Numbered from the stretch's first letter, positions 28,530 to 37,679 are shown. The stretch is DNA of 64,000 nt from Mesorhizobium sp. M3A.F.Ca.ET.080.04.2.1 (GCF_003952525.1 NZ_CP034451.1:3100001-3164000); one strand, 5' to 3'. Program-made: numbers and translations. Notes: generated from the sequence alone by a model not told the origin.

Positions 28530-30242
28530 TTAGAACAGGAAATACCGCTGCGCCATCGGCAGCACCGTCGCCGGCTCGCAGGTCAGCAGCTCGCCGTCGG
28601 CGCGGACCTCATAGGTTTCCGGGTCGACCTCGACATGCGGCGTGGCGTCGTTCAGCACCATCGAACGCTTGCCGATGCCGCCGCGCGTGTTCTCGACCGC
28701 GACCATGGCCTTCTCCACGCCCAGCCTGCCCTGCAGGCCGGCATCGAAGGCGGCCCTGGAGACGAAAGTCACCGAGGAGTTGGTCAGCGCCTTGCCATAG
28801 GCACCGAACATCGGCCGGTAATGCATCGGCTGCGGCGTCGGGATCGAGGCGTTGGGGTCGCCCATGGGTGCTGCGGCGATCGAGCCGCCGACCAGCACCA
28901 TCTCCGGCTTGACGCCGAAGAAGGCGGGATTCCACAGCACGAGGTCGGCGCGCTTGCCCACCGTCACCGAGCCGATCTCCTTCGACAGGCCATGCGCGAT
29001 GGCCGGGTTGATGGTGTATTTGGCGATGTAGCGGCGGACGCGGAAATTGTCGTTGTCGCCGGTTTCCTCAGGCAGCGCGCCGCGCTGGCGCTTCATCTTG
29101 TCGGCGGTCTGCCAGCAGCGGATCGCCACCTCGCCGACGCGGCCCATGGCCTGACTGTCGGAGGAGATGATCGAGAAGGCGCCGAGGTCGTGCAGTATGT
29201 CCTCGGCCGCGATCGTTTCCTTGCGGATGCGGCTTTCGGCAAAGGCGATGTCCTCGGGGATCGAGGGCGACAGATGGTGGCAGACCATCAGCATGTCGAG
29301 ATGCTCGGCGAGGGTGTTCACCGTGTAGGGCCGGGTCGGATTGGTCGAGGACGGAATGACGTTGGGCAGGCCGCAGACCTTGATGATGTCGGGCGCATGT
29401 CCGCCGCCGGCGCCTTCGGTGTGGAAGGCATGGATGGTGCGACCCTGGATCGCCGCGACCGTATCCTCGACGAAGCCCGATTCGTTCAGCGTGTCGGTGT
29501 GGATCATCACCTGCACGTCATAGGCGTCGGCGACCGACAGGCAGCAGTCGATCGCGGCCGGCGTCGTGCCCCAGTCCTCATGCAGCTTCAGCGAGCAGGC
29601 GCCGGCAAGCACCATTTCCTCGAGCGCTGCCGGCCGGGAGGCATTGCCCTTGCCGGCCAAGCCGATGTTCATCGGGAAGGCGTCGAAGGACTGGATCATG
29701 CGCGCCATGTGCCAGGGACCCGGCGTGCAGGTGGTCGCCAAGGTGCCATGCGCAGGACCGGTGCCGCCGCCGAGCATCGTCGTGATGCCGCTCATCAGCG
29801 CTTCCTCGATCTGCTGCGGGCAGATGAAGTGGATATGCGCGTCGAAGCCACCGGCGGTCAGGATCTTGCCCTCGCCGGCGATGATCTCGGTGCCGGGACC
29901 GATGATGATGGTGACGCCGGCTTGGGTGTCCGGATTGCCGGCCTTGCCGATGGCCGCGATGCGCCCGTCCTTCAGCCCTATGTCGGCCTTGACGATGCCG
30001 GCCAGCGCATCGACGACCAGTGCGTTGGTGATCACGGTGTCGACCGCGCCCTCAGCCCGCGCGGCCTGGCTCTGGCCCATGCCGTCGCGGATGACCTTGC
30101 CGCCACCGAACTTCACCTCCTCGCCATGCACGGTGAAGTCCTCCTCGACCGCGATGAAGAGTTCGGTGTCGGCCAGCCGTACCTTGTCGCCGACGGTCGG
30201 GCCGTACATCTGCGCATAGGCGGCGCGGCTAATTCTGGCCAT
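28530..30242 (-). CDS. ureC: urease alpha (catalytic) subunit
   Basis: A 570-residue catalytic subunit hydrolysing urea to ammonia and carbamate. The binickel site is intact: HIH in [13 protein letters not shown], the carbamylated Lys in SLKLHEDWG, His in MIHTDTLNE and [12 protein letters not shown], Asp in [12 protein letters not shown]. The flap Cys/His are in [13 protein letters not shown]. Start ATG 30242 ([14 protein letters not shown]) gives the standard length, with GGGAG 9 bp upstream. It is separated from ureB by two opposite-strand genes, so it needs its own promoter in the 30243-30409 gap. Confidence 0.97.
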   Translation of the reverse strand: MARISRAAYAQMYGPTVGDKVRLADTELFIAVEEDFTVHGEEVKFGGGKVIRDGMGQSQAARAEGAVDTVITNALVVDALAGIVKADIGLKDGRIAAIGKAGNPDTQAGVTIIIGPGTEIIAGEGKILTAGGFDAHIHFICPQQIEEALMSGITTMLGGGTGPAHGTLATTCTPGPWHMARMIQSFDAFPMNIGLAGKGNASRPAALEEMVLAGACSLKLHEDWGTTPAAIDCCLSVADAYDVQVMIHTDTLNESGFVEDTVAAIQGRTIHAFHTEGAGGGHAPDIIKVCGLPNVIPSSTNPTRPYTVNTLAEHLDMLMVCHHLSPSIPEDIAFAESRIRKETIAAEDILHDLGAFSIISSDSQAMGRVGEVAIRCWQTADKMKRQRGALPEETGDNDNFRVRRYIAKYTINPAIAHGLSKEIGSVTVGKRADLVLWNPAFFGVKPEMVLVGGSIAAAPMGDPNASIPTPQPMHYRPMFGAYGKALTNSSVTFVSRAAFDAGLQGRLGVEKAMVAVENTRGGIGKRSMVLNDATPHVEVDPETYEVRADGELLTCEPATVLPMAQRYFLF

Positions 30243-30409
30243 CAGCGATTGCTCCCGAAATGAAGTTCGATCGAATTTGGGCCGCACATTGTCGCCATCC
30301 AATGGTCACGCAATGACCCGCTCGGCGACACTTTGCGTACCCATTTGGCGGTTGAGGTGGCCGAGTCAGCCCAAAACAACCGTTTGCCCAACCGATGGAA
30401 GGAATATCC

Positions 30410-30787
30410 ATGCGCAAGACGATACTCTTGGCCGCGGCCGCCACCCTGATGCTGGCGGGCGCTGCAAACGCTCAGCAACAGCCGACCCCGCAACCCCGCC
30501 CAGCGCCGGCTGAGCCGGCCACGCCGAAGGCCCAGCCGGGCGTGCCATCCATCCAGAGCGTCAGCATCGTCGACATCACCGAACTGCCCAAGGACACGCA
30601 GACCCAGGTCAACCAGATCGTCGCGCAGCGCGGCGACGCCGGCCTGCAGACATTGCGCAAGTCGATCGACGCCACGCCCAAGGTGAAGTCCGCGCTGGAA
30701 GCCAAGGGCATCACGTCGGCGCAGGTGATCGCCGCCAGCATGCAGCCGAACGGGGCGCTGACCCTGATCACCAAGAAGGCGAGCTGA
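30410..30787 (+). CDS. secreted hypothetical protein, Pro/Gln-rich N-terminus
   Basis: A 125-residue exported protein. ATG 30410 follows GGAAGGA. A signal peptide (MRKTILLAAAATLMLAGAANA) is followed by a Pro/Gln/Ala-rich linker (about 22-48) and a compact C-terminal region beginning VSIVDITELPKDTQTQVNQIV. I do not recognise the family. It is on the opposite strand to the urease genes and divergent from ureC, splitting the cluster. Confidence 0.75.
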   Translation: MRKTILLAAAATLMLAGAANAQQQPTPQPRPAPAEPATPKAQPGVPSIQSVSIVDITELPKDTQTQVNQIVAQRGDAGLQTLRKSIDATPKVKSALEAKGITSAQVIAASMQPNGALTLITKKAS

Positions 30788-30916
30788 TCGCGCGCCGGGG
30801 CGGGTCGGATTTCGGCCCGCCCGTCCAACGACGCAAGGAACCTTCGCCCGAGAGGAATCGTTTTGCTTTTTTCGCGCCAGCTCGCGCCCCGCAACGAACC
30901 CTGTCAGGAGCGGACG

Positions 30917-31393
30917 ATGGCGATCAGCCCGTTCAAGAGCCGACCTTTTATCGCCGCGACCTTCGTCGCGGCACTCGCGACACCTGCCTTCGCGCAGGGC
31001 CCGGAAAGCACCGAGACCGTCAACAGGATCGTCGGCTCCGCCGTCAACCAGGAAGAGGCCAGCACGAACGCCGAGATCGGAAAAGTCAGCTCGGCGATCG
31101 ACCGGACGCGCGAGAACATCAGCGCGGTGCGCAAGACGTCCAAGCTCGACAAGGTCGATATCGTGTTCCTGACCGACGCCGCGCGCAGCGAAGGCGGTCC
31201 GCCGCCGGCGATCGAGAGCAAGGTACGGCAGCACAAGGACGACGTCGCGCAACTGCGCCAGGAGATCGAGGCGAACGCGCTGCTGTTCAACGCCATCGAT
31301 TCCCGCCGCGTGCTGACCGAGGATGTCCTCGCCGTCGAATTCGACGATCCCGGCAAGATCGTCATCTACGCGGCTGCCAAGCCGGCGAAGTGA
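30917..31393 (+). CDS. secreted hypothetical protein, coiled-coil
   Basis: A 158-residue exported protein. A CAGGAG site precedes ATG 30917. The signal peptide ends near TPAFAQG; the mature part is charged and mostly helical (NAEIGKVSSAIDRTRENISA, then KVRQHKDDVAQLRQEIEAN), suggesting a short periplasmic coiled coil. No family recognised. It is co-directional with the 30410 gene, about 130 bp apart, and convergent with ureB. Confidence 0.75.
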   Translation: MAISPFKSRPFIAATFVAALATPAFAQGPESTETVNRIVGSAVNQEEASTNAEIGKVSSAIDRTRENISAVRKTSKLDKVDIVFLTDAARSEGGPPPAIESKVRQHKDDVAQLRQEIEANALLFNAIDSRRVLTEDVLAVEFDDPGKIVIYAAAKPAK

Positions 31394-31413
31394 TCGAAGC
31401 ATCGGGGCAGACC

Positions 31414-31719
31414 TCACAGCTTGCCCATCACCTTCTGCTGAAATCCGAAGACCTCGCGCTTACCGCCGAGCGGCACCAGCGTCACGTCGCGCTCCTGCCC
31501 AGGCTCGAAGCGCATGGCCGTGCCGGCGGCGATGTCGAGCCGCATGCCGCGCGCGCGTTCGCGAGCGAACTTCAGGCCTGCGTTGGTCTCGAAGAAATGA
31601 TAGTGGCTGCCGACCTGGATCGGCCGATCACCGCTGTTGGCGACTTTCAGCGTGACCGTCGGCAGGCCCTTGTTGAGCTCGATCTCGCCTTCTGCCGTGA
31701 CGACTTCGCCGGGGATCAT
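31414..31719 (-). CDS. ureB: urease beta subunit
   Basis: A 101-residue structural subunit with the conserved opening [35 protein letters not shown] in the middle and a [17 protein letters not shown]-terminal stretch. The length is standard. It is 8 bp downstream of hupE and is the last gene of the ureD-A-DUF1272-hupE-B segment. Confidence 0.96.
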   Translation of the reverse strand: MIPGEVVTAEGEIELNKGLPTVTLKVANSGDRPIQVGSHYHFFETNAGLKFARERARGMRLDIAAGTAMRFEPGQERDVTLVPLGGKREVFGFQQKVMGKL

Positions 31720-31727
31720 CACGAACC

Positions 31728-32324
31728 TCACAGCACGCCGAAGGCGAGGCCAATGCCGACCGCCGCGCAGGAGGCACCGGCGGCGCGGGTCAGGCCACGA
31801 AACCGCGTCCCGAGCCCGAGTGCTGCCGTGATGCCGACGGCGTGCAGAAGCGCCGTCGCAACGGCGAAGCCGGCCACGTATTCGAGGCCGGCTGCTGTCT
31901 CCGGCACTTCGGTGCCGTGCGCATGGCCATGGAAGAGAGCAAATAGGCCGATGATCGCGACACCTGCCGAGACCGGCAGGTCTACCGCCAGAGCCACAAG
32001 CAGGCCGAGCGCCACGACGGAGGCGAGAATGCCCGGCTCGACGAAGGGAACCGGCACCTGCAGCATTCCGAGCGCGGCGCCGGCCAGCATGACGCCGACG
32101 AAGGCAAGCGGCCATGCCCAAACTGCCCTGCCGCCTTTCAGCGCTGCCCACAGGCCGACGGCGATCATCACCGCCACATGGTCGAGGCCGGACATCGGAT
32201 GCTCAAAGCCGGCGGTGAAAGAGGAGGTGGTGCCGATTCCGACATGGGCATAGGCGGGCATCACGGCTGCCACGAGCAGGATGGCTGCAAGCGTGGTGCG
32301 TATCGTCGAACCGAAGATCATCAT
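31728..32324 (-). CDS. hupE: HupE/UreJ-family metal transporter
   Basis: A 198-residue membrane protein with a cleavable-looking N-terminus ([23 protein letters not shown]) and six membrane spans. The family hallmark [22 protein letters not shown] contains the HPxxGxDH nickel-binding motif, and a second motif [12 protein letters not shown] is present. HupE/UreJ proteins import nickel for hydrogenase or urease. Between ureA and ureB it can only be serving urease here. Confidence 0.92.
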   Translation of the reverse strand: MMIFGSTIRTTLAAILLVAAVMPAYAHVGIGTTSSFTAGFEHPMSGLDHVAVMIAVGLWAALKGGRAVWAWPLAFVGVMLAGAALGMLQVPVPFVEPGILASVVALGLLVALAVDLPVSAGVAIIGLFALFHGHAHGTEVPETAAGLEYVAGFAVATALLHAVGITAALGLGTRFRGLTRAAGASCAAVGIGLAFGVL

Positions 32325-32349
32325 AGCCTTCCTTCTGAACGTTTTCGGG

Positions 32350-32604
32350 TCAGGCGGCCTTGGCGGGGCCGCAGCCCTCGGCCTTGAGCACGCGTCTGGT
32401 CGAGGCCGGATATTTCTCCAGTTTTGCCGCCGGCCGGATCGGCCGGGGCGAGAAATTGCCGCCGCAGTTCGGGCAGACGCCCCCCAGCACATTCTGGGCA
32501 CAGTCGGCGCAGAAAGTGCATTCGAAGGTGCAGATCACGGCGTCCGTGGCATCGGGTGCCAAGTCCTTGTCGCAGCATTCGCAGTTAGGCCTGAGCTCCA
32601 GCAT
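32350..32604 (-). CDS. DUF1272 zinc-ribbon-like protein in the urease operon
   Basis: An 84-residue Cys-rich protein. MLELRPNCECCDKDL is the usual DUF1272 start, followed by paired Cys motifs: CTFECTFCADC and CPNCGGNF. The Cys spacing implies one or two bound metal ions. ATG 32604 has GAGGAG about 7 nt upstream. It lies 11 bp after ureA and upstream of hupE, and is so closely packed that co-expression with urease is nearly certain. Role unknown. Confidence 0.85.
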   Translation of the reverse strand: MLELRPNCECCDKDLAPDATDAVICTFECTFCADCAQNVLGGVCPNCGGNFSPRPIRPAAKLEKYPASTRRVLKAEGCGPAKAA

Positions 32605-32615
32605 TGCGCTTCTCC

Positions 32616-32918
32616 TCACCTGATCGGTTCGTGAACTGTCACCAGCTTGGTGCCGTCGGGAAACGTCGCCTCGACCTGGACGTCGTGGATCATCTCGGCA
32701 ATGCCGTCCATGACCTGTGCGCGGGTGACGACATGGGCGCCGGCTTCCATCAGCTCGGCCACGGGGCGGCCGTCGCGGGCGCCCTCGACGACGAAGTCGG
32801 TGATTAAAGCAATCGCCTCGGGGTGGTTGAGCTTGACGCCGCGTTCCAGCCGCTTGCGCGCCACGATCGCCGCCATGGCGATGAGCAGCTTGTCCTTTTC
32901 ACGCGGCGTCAAATTCAT
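32616..32918 (-). CDS. ureA: urease gamma subunit
   Basis: A 100-residue structural subunit of standard length: [42 protein letters not shown] and the [19 protein letters not shown] end, all conserved in UreA. It follows ureD by 36 bp. Confidence 0.97.
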   Translation of the reverse strand: MNLTPREKDKLLIAMAAIVARKRLERGVKLNHPEAIALITDFVVEGARDGRPVAELMEAGAHVVTRAQVMDGIAEMIHDVQVEATFPDGTKLVTVHEPIR

Positions 32919-32954
32919 GCGTCTTTCCAGTATTCAAAACCAAACCATTCGAGG

Positions 32955-33869
32955 TCAGAGTGACCATAATTTGGGCAGGCCAGCCTGCCCGTTGAGCAGC
33001 TCGATGAGCGGTACCAGCCGCTTGCGGAGCCGGTAGCCATCGCCGGCGGCAAGCCTCGCAAGAAGCTTGCCAGATCGGCCGACGCTCCAGAAACTGGCGC
33101 CGCCCCGGTCTGCAATGATCGTGCGTGCCGGCTCGAGGAGCATCTCGGCGCGCGGTGAGACCAGGAGCAGCGTCGCAATGGCCACCGCCCCGCCAGCCAC
33201 CGCCGGGTGCTGAAGCCTGGCCGCTATCTCAGGTTCGATGCGGAAATCTTCGGCATGGACCAGGGCGCCTTCCTGGCGGATCCGCCAACGGTCATGGAAG
33301 CTGCCGGCAATCATGCGCTCGCCCATGGCGAGCCGGCCGAAAAGCGTGGCCTCCAGCAGCAGCGCTTCGGCGCCGGCGGCGAGCTCGACATCCAGCGTGC
33401 GGGCGAAGGCCGCGCGGTCGAAGACGATTGTCTCCTGCGGCAGCCAGGCGAGGCGGCCACCAGCGCCGACGCCGAGATCGACGCGGGTCTCGGCCCGGTC
33501 CGAGGCCGCCCGATAGACCTTCTCGCACGCCTGGGTGGTAATGGAGACCGACGCGCCGGCATCGACCTTCACCTCCCAGGCCAGCCGGTCGCCGCCGGTC
33601 AGCCCGCCGGCGGTGTTGATCAGCACGGCCTCCAGCGGATCACCCCGCACGGCGGGCATGCGGATCTTGGCCGATCCGTCCTGATAAAGCCGTTGAAGAC
33701 GCGTGCGGCCGCCGGCTCTGCCGCAGAAAAGCCTGGCTCGCCCGGCAACCCGTTGAGTGGCCGGCGTCGGGTTCGCGGTCAAGCGAGGCAAGCTATCGTC
33801 GATCATGTCCACGGCGCCAACGTTAAGCACTCCGGCCGCTTTGTCGATATAGAGCTTGTTGCTTGACAT
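32955..33869 (-). CDS. ureD: urease accessory protein UreD
   Basis: A 304-residue scaffold for the UreDFG nickel-insertion complex. The core has RLQRLYQDGSAKIRMP, LINTAGGLTGGDRL and TTQACEKVYR, all hallmarks of UreD. The start is uncertain: ATG 33869 gives the longest form but has no clear Shine-Dalgarno, and ATG at codon 22 (MIDDSLPRL) is possible. It is the first gene of the urease cluster and is divergent from the NodF-like gene across 138 bp. Confidence 0.93.
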   Translation of the reverse strand: MSSNKLYIDKAAGVLNVGAVDMIDDSLPRLTANPTPATQRVAGRARLFCGRAGGRTRLQRLYQDGSAKIRMPAVRGDPLEAVLINTAGGLTGGDRLAWEVKVDAGASVSITTQACEKVYRAASDRAETRVDLGVGAGGRLAWLPQETIVFDRAAFARTLDVELAAGAEALLLEATLFGRLAMGERMIAGSFHDRWRIRQEGALVHAEDFRIEPEIAARLQHPAVAGGAVAIATLLLVSPRAEMLLEPARTIIADRGGASFWSVGRSGKLLARLAAGDGYRLRKRLVPLIELLNGQAGLPKLWSL

Positions 33870-33887
33870 TGTTTCGGTTTCTATAGA
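33859..33887 (+). promoter_or_regulatory. candidate promoter for the NodF/NodE-like genes
   Basis: TTGCTT (33859-33864), 17 bp, TATAGA (33882-33887); an overlapping TTGACA at 33863-33868 has only a 13-bp spacer. It overlaps the ureD start. No nod-box-like arrangement is visible nearby. Confidence 0.35.
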
Positions 33888-34007
33888 GGGAAGCCACCCT
33901 GGAGCGTCACGCGGTGCCTGGCGAGGTAGAAGGCGACGACGTTCGCAGATCCGGGATCAAAGGGCGCTGATCCGTTGGCGTCGGGAAACGACAGGGGAAG
34001 GAACCGA

Positions 34008-34262
34008 ATGGCTGACCAGCTGGCGACCGAAATCATCGAGAAGATCAAGGCTCATGCCGAGACCGGGGGCGAGGAAATCACCACCAGCACCGACCTCAAC
34101 ACGCTGGGAATCCATTCGCTGGAGCTCACCGAGATCATCTTCGATCTCGAGGAGAAATACGGCATCGAGATCGAGATGAACACGGTCGATGCCTGGAGCA
34201 ACCTGAAGAACGTCGGCGACATGGTCGAGGCGGTTCGCGCGCTGATCGCGAAAAAAGCCTGA
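34008..34262 (+). CDS. NodF-like acyl carrier protein
   Basis: An 84-residue acidic four-helix carrier. The C-terminal half, [20 protein letters not shown] then [12 protein letters not shown], is close to NodF of Rhizobium leguminosarum as I know it, and MADQL at the start also matches. The phosphopantetheine Ser37 is in [11 protein letters not shown]: the near-invariant Asp before it (DSL) is His here, which is unusual and could affect modification by the holo-ACP synthase. ATG 34008 follows GGGGAAGGAA. The ketosynthase gene begins 4 bp after its stop, so the two are coupled, as nodF and nodE are. Confidence 0.85.
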   Translation: MADQLATEIIEKIKAHAETGGEEITTSTDLNTLGIHSLELTEIIFDLEEKYGIEIEMNTVDAWSNLKNVGDMVEAVRALIAKKA

Positions 34263-34266
34263 CTGC

Positions 34267-35475
34267 ATGCTGAAACGCGTCGTCATCACCGGCATTGGCG
34301 GGATATGCGGGCTCGGCAACGATGTGCCCGCCATCTGGAACGAAATGCGCGCCGGCCGCTCGGCGATCGGCACGATCGAGAATCCGTTCCTGCATGATTT
34401 GAAGGTGAAGGTCGGCTGCGAAGTCAAGACGTTGCCGGACCACGGCATCGACCGCAAGCAACTGGTGTCGATGGACCGCTTCAGCCTGCTGGCGGTGATC
34501 GCCGCCCGGGAAGCCATGCGGCAGTCCGGCTTGGCGGCGCATGCCGACAACACCTACCGGATGGGTGCCGTCGTCGGCGTCGGCGTCGCCGGCTTCGAGA
34601 CCATCGAGGAGAATTATCGCGCGATCCTGGTGGATGGGCGCAGCCGCGCCGCCATCTTCACCGTGCCGAAGGTGATGCCGGGTGCGGCAGCCGGCCAGGT
34701 CAGCATGAATCTCGGCCTGCGCGGCCCGGTGTTCGGCGTCACCTCGGCCTGCTCGTCGGCCAATCACGCCATCGCCAGCGCCGTCGACCAGATCAGGCTC
34801 GGCCGCGCCGACGTGATGGTCGCCGGCGGCACCGAGGCGCCGCTGGTGTGGGGCGTGCTCAAGGGCTGGGAAGCGCTCAGAGTGCTTTCGCCCGATACGT
34901 GCCGGCCCTTCTCGGCCGACCGCCAGGGCCTGTCGCTCGGCGAAGGCGCCGGCATGGCGGTGCTGGAAAGCTACGATCACGCCACGGCGCGCGGTGCCAC
35001 CATCCTGGCCGAGATCGCCGGCACCGGCCTGTCGGCCGACGCCTCCGACATCGTCGCGCCGACCGTCGAGGGACCGGAGGCGGCGATGCGGTTTTGCCTG
35101 GCGGATGCCGGGCTCAATCCGGAAGATATCGACTATCTCAACGCGCACGGCACCGGCACCAAGGCCAATGACCAGATCGAGACGGCGGCGATCAAGCGCG
35201 TCTTCGGCGAGCACACGCGCGGACTCTCGGTCTCTTCGACAAAGTCCATGCACGCGCACTGCCTCGGCGCGTCGGGCGGGCTGGAGATGATCGCCTGCAT
35301 CATGGCCATCCGCGACGGGGTCGTGCCGCCGACGGCGAATTTCCGCGAGCCCGACCCCGACTGCGATCTCGACGTGACGCCGAACACGGCGCGCGAGCGC
35401 AAGGTGCGTGCTGCGCTCAGCAACAGCTTCGCCTTCGGCGGCACCAATGCGGTGCTGGCCTTCAAGGCGGTCTGA
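34267..35475 (+). CDS. NodE-like beta-ketoacyl-ACP synthase
   Basis: A 402-residue condensing enzyme of the FabF/NodE type. The Cys-His-His triad is intact: Cys162 ([18 protein letters not shown]), His294 ([13 protein letters not shown]) and His331 ([12 protein letters not shown]) with Lys326. Blocks such as [16 protein letters not shown], the Cys162 segment and [14 protein letters not shown] resemble rhizobial NodE more than housekeeping FabF. With the coupled NodF-like carrier it should elongate a special fatty acid. No other nod gene, nod box or NodD gene is in view, so a symbiotic role is unproven; a chromosomal paralogue making a membrane or surface lipid is equally possible. Confidence 0.88.
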   Translation: MLKRVVITGIGGICGLGNDVPAIWNEMRAGRSAIGTIENPFLHDLKVKVGCEVKTLPDHGIDRKQLVSMDRFSLLAVIAAREAMRQSGLAAHADNTYRMGAVVGVGVAGFETIEENYRAILVDGRSRAAIFTVPKVMPGAAAGQVSMNLGLRGPVFGVTSACSSANHAIASAVDQIRLGRADVMVAGGTEAPLVWGVLKGWEALRVLSPDTCRPFSADRQGLSLGEGAGMAVLESYDHATARGATILAEIAGTGLSADASDIVAPTVEGPEAAMRFCLADAGLNPEDIDYLNAHGTGTKANDQIETAAIKRVFGEHTRGLSVSSTKSMHAHCLGASGGLEMIACIMAIRDGVVPPTANFREPDPDCDLDVTPNTARERKVRAALSNSFAFGGTNAVLAFKAV

Positions 35476-35502
35476 TACCGCCCAGCCGGGCTTCATTTTT
35501 GT

Positions 35503-35548
35503 GCATGTCATTTTCGCAAAACCCGCTGCACAGCTTTGCGCGACATGC
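35503..35548 (+). repeat. dispersed palindromic repeat, family B, copy 1
   Basis: It opens GCATGTCATTTTCGCAAAACCC and closes TTTGCGCGACATGC, so the outer arms GCATGTCA/CGACATGC are near inverted repeats. The interior CAAAACCCGCTGCACAGCTTTGCG resembles the AAAACCGC core of family A, which suggests one element type with different terminal stems. Confidence 0.7.
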
Positions 35549-35601
35549 GGTAGTTCCTTGCGATGCTGCCCCGCGCCTCTCCGCGCAAGCTGGAGCCTTC
35601 G

Positions 35602-36306
35602 ATGACCGACCTGTCCGCATTCCCGATCGCCCAGCGCTGGCCGGGCAAGCATCCCGACCGCATCCAGCTCTATTCATGGCCGACACCGAACGGCGTGAAG
35701 ATCTCGATCGCGCTGGAGGAGATCGGGCTGCCTTACGAGGCGCATCCGGTCAACATCGGCAAGAATGAGAGCTGGACGCCGGAATTCCTGTCGCTCAACC
35801 CGAACGGCAAGATACCGGCCATGATCGACCCCGGCGGCCCCGGCGGCAGGCCGATCGGCCTGTTCGAATCGGGCGCCATCCTGCTCTACCTCAGCGACAA
35901 GACCGGCAAGCTCATTCCGGCCGACCCGATCCGGCGCTACGAGACAATCCAGTGGGTGTTCTTCCAGATGGCCTCGATCGGGCCGATCTTCGGGCAGGTC
36001 GGCTTTTTCAACAAATTCGCCGGGCGCGAGATCGCCGACAAGCGGCCGCTGGAACGCTACCGCGACGAGTCGCGGCGGCTGATCGGCGTGCTGGAGACGC
36101 GGCTGAAGGGCCGGCAATGGATCATGGATGACGACTACACGATTGCCGACGTGTCGACCCTCGGCTGGATGCGCAACCTGATCGGTTTCTACGAGGCGCG
36201 CGATCTCGTCGGCTTCGATGATTTTCCTGGTGTCGCTGCATGGCTGGAGCGCGGCCTCGCCCGACCCGCCGTGCAGAGAGGCCTGACCGTCCCGGCGCGA
36301 GGCTGA
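35602..36306 (+). CDS. glutathione S-transferase, YghU/YfcG-like
   Basis: A 234-residue GST. The N-terminal thioredoxin fold has IQLYSWPTPNGVKISIALEE, the TPNGxK motif of YghU/YfcG-like (nu-class) disulfide-bond oxidoreductases, then LNPNGKIPAMIDP and LFESGAILLYLSDKTG. The C-terminal domain follows with YTIADVSTLGWMRNL. ATG 35602 follows GGAG. It lies 126 bp after the NodE-like gene, across a family B repeat, and is probably a separate unit. Confidence 0.9.
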   Translation: MTDLSAFPIAQRWPGKHPDRIQLYSWPTPNGVKISIALEEIGLPYEAHPVNIGKNESWTPEFLSLNPNGKIPAMIDPGGPGGRPIGLFESGAILLYLSDKTGKLIPADPIRRYETIQWVFFQMASIGPIFGQVGFFNKFAGREIADKRPLERYRDESRRLIGVLETRLKGRQWIMDDDYTIADVSTLGWMRNLIGFYEARDLVGFDDFPGVAAWLERGLARPAVQRGLTVPARG

Positions 36307-36315
36307 GAGCCGGTT

Positions 36316-36642
36316 TTACTTGGTCTTGGCCTTGGCACCGCCGCGGCCGAGCACGGAGGCTGCAAGGCGCGCAGTGGCGACCACCGCGCCGGTTGCAGCG
36401 CTTGCCACGGCCCGGATCGGTCCGGCCTTGCTCGCCGCCGGCTTGTGCGGCTTTGCCGGCTTCGCGGCGACCTTGTGCGTGGCGCCGGGCACTACCTTCT
36501 TGGGCGCCGCCTTGCCGAAGCTCGGCTTGGCGTCCTTGGAGCGCTCGGCAACCGCCGGGCCGGCGCCGGCCTTCGCCTGCGTCGCCCTGGACTGACTGGT
36601 CCTGCTTCTTGCAGGCGCGGGTTTTCTGGTCTTGGCTGCCAT
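36316..36642 (-). CDS. small Lys/Ala-rich basic protein, histone H1-like
   Basis: 108 residues of low complexity, about half Ala, Lys and Pro (KPAPARSRTSQSR, KKVVPGATHKVAAKPAKPHK, GRGGAKAKTK at the end). Such sequences bind DNA or are disordered, as in H1-like bacterial proteins. Compositional bias also makes spurious frames likely on the other strand, and I cannot exclude that this one is spurious. It is convergent with the GST gene, 9 bp away. Confidence 0.55.
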   Translation of the reverse strand: MAAKTRKPAPARSRTSQSRATQAKAGAGPAVAERSKDAKPSFGKAAPKKVVPGATHKVAAKPAKPHKPAASKAGPIRAVASAATGAVVATARLAASVLGRGGAKAKTK

Positions 36643-36724
36643 CGGACGGTTCCCTTTTTCTTATCGGCCATAACGGCCCGGAACTCTTAAGGTTCCCGCC
36701 CGAAAATATTGAAAATTGAGCGGG

Positions 36725-37336
36725 TTAACCAATAACCAGATCGGCTGCCCTGCGCCGTGCCAGCACCCGTTCGATGTTGGGCATGTCGTTGGAGGCGATC
36801 CAGGCGCGGGCGTCCTCGTCGGAGCGGCCGTGGCCGCGCCAGCGTTCCATCAGCCGGCGCTCTAGCTCGCCCCGCGCCACGTCGACGAAGATGGTGAAGT
36901 CGAACAACGGCGCCAGCCGCGACCACGGCTCCTCATCGAGCAGCAAGTAGTTTCCCTCGACCAGGATGAATTTGGTGTCGGCGGAAACGATCTCGGCGGC
37001 GGCGCGCGACAATTCCATGCTGCGGTCGAAGACCGGAATGGCAATGTCGGGCTCGCCGGAGCGGATGCGCTTCAACAGCGTCTCGAAGCCGGCGAAGTCG
37101 AAGGTCTCCGGCGCGCCCTTGCGCGAGCGCAGGCCGCGGCGGTTGAGAACGATGTCGTCATAGTGGAAGCCGTCCATCGGCACGACCTCGGATGTGCCTT
37201 CGGGCAGCAATTCATTGAGGTTCGCCGACAGCGTCGACTTGCCGGATCCCGGCGGCCCGGCGATGGCTACGATGAAGCGCTTGGCTTTGCCGGCACGCTT
37301 GAAGATGGCGGCTGCGATATGGGCGATTTCGGACAT
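36725..37336 (-). CDS. P-loop nucleoside/sugar kinase, uridine kinase-like
   Basis: A 203-residue kinase with Walker A AIAGPPGSGKSTLSANL (about 24-40), VVPMDGFHYDDI with the catalytic Asp, and VEGNYLLLDEEPWSRL. This pattern belongs to the phosphoribulokinase/uridine kinase-like family that includes the rhizobial FrcK-type proteins and YfdG-like fructose or pantothenate kinase relatives. The start is ATG 37336 (MSEIAHIAA). No operon partner points to the substrate. Confidence 0.83.
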   Translation of the reverse strand: MSEIAHIAAAIFKRAGKAKRFIVAIAGPPGSGKSTLSANLNELLPEGTSEVVPMDGFHYDDIVLNRRGLRSRKGAPETFDFAGFETLLKRIRSGEPDIAIPVFDRSMELSRAAAEIVSADTKFILVEGNYLLLDEEPWSRLAPLFDFTIFVDVARGELERRLMERWRGHGRSDEDARAWIASNDMPNIERVLARRRAADLVIG

Positions 37337-37679
37337 TCGGCGCCTTTCCGGAAGCGATTTCGGCCGCATCTTGGCGGCAGTCGGCGGAAATTTCAAACCT
37401 GCTCTTTGGTGATGGGATTCGATCGCTTGCGGGCCAGTCGGTGCCTTCGCGACTAGCTGGAGCGCCCATCCCTTCGTCATCCATGGGCGGATCAAGGAGC
37501 GTAGCAACGCAGCGCAGACCCGAGGATCCATTCCGTGACTTCGGATGTTCCGCCGCGATTCAGAATTCTGCGCCGTTGCGCCCTTCGGCGAAAGTCACGG
37601 CATGGATTCCAGGGTCTGCGCGACGGAGCTTCGCTCCTGCTTCGCCCTGGAATGACGACCTCAAGGCTGGCCCGAATGT
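37337..37679. other. 343-bp intergenic stretch with a family C repeat
   Basis: No gene is visible. Most of the stretch (37476-37658) is a family C palindromic repeat, listed separately. The remaining ~140 bp upstream of the kinase gene holds no clear promoter that I can identify. Confidence 0.6.
37476..37658 (+). repeat. long palindromic repeat, family C, copy 1
   Basis: About 180 bp. It opens CGTCATCCATGGGCGG and closes CGCCCTGGAATGACG. Inner arms are GGATCCATTCCGTGAC and GTCACGGCATGGATTCC, around a CAGAATTCTGCGCCG centre. A second copy, inverted, is at 55989-56160. The nested symmetry allows a long hairpin. Confidence 0.85.

Noticed and set aside
31728..32324. HupE as part of an uptake hydrogenase
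   Set aside because: No hydrogenase genes are present; the gene lies between ureA and ureB, so nickel supply for urease is the better reading.
33838..34007. Possible nod box upstream of the NodF-like gene
   Set aside because: The stretch has ATAG and TTGTT fragments but not the ATC-N9-GAT arrangement of a nod box.
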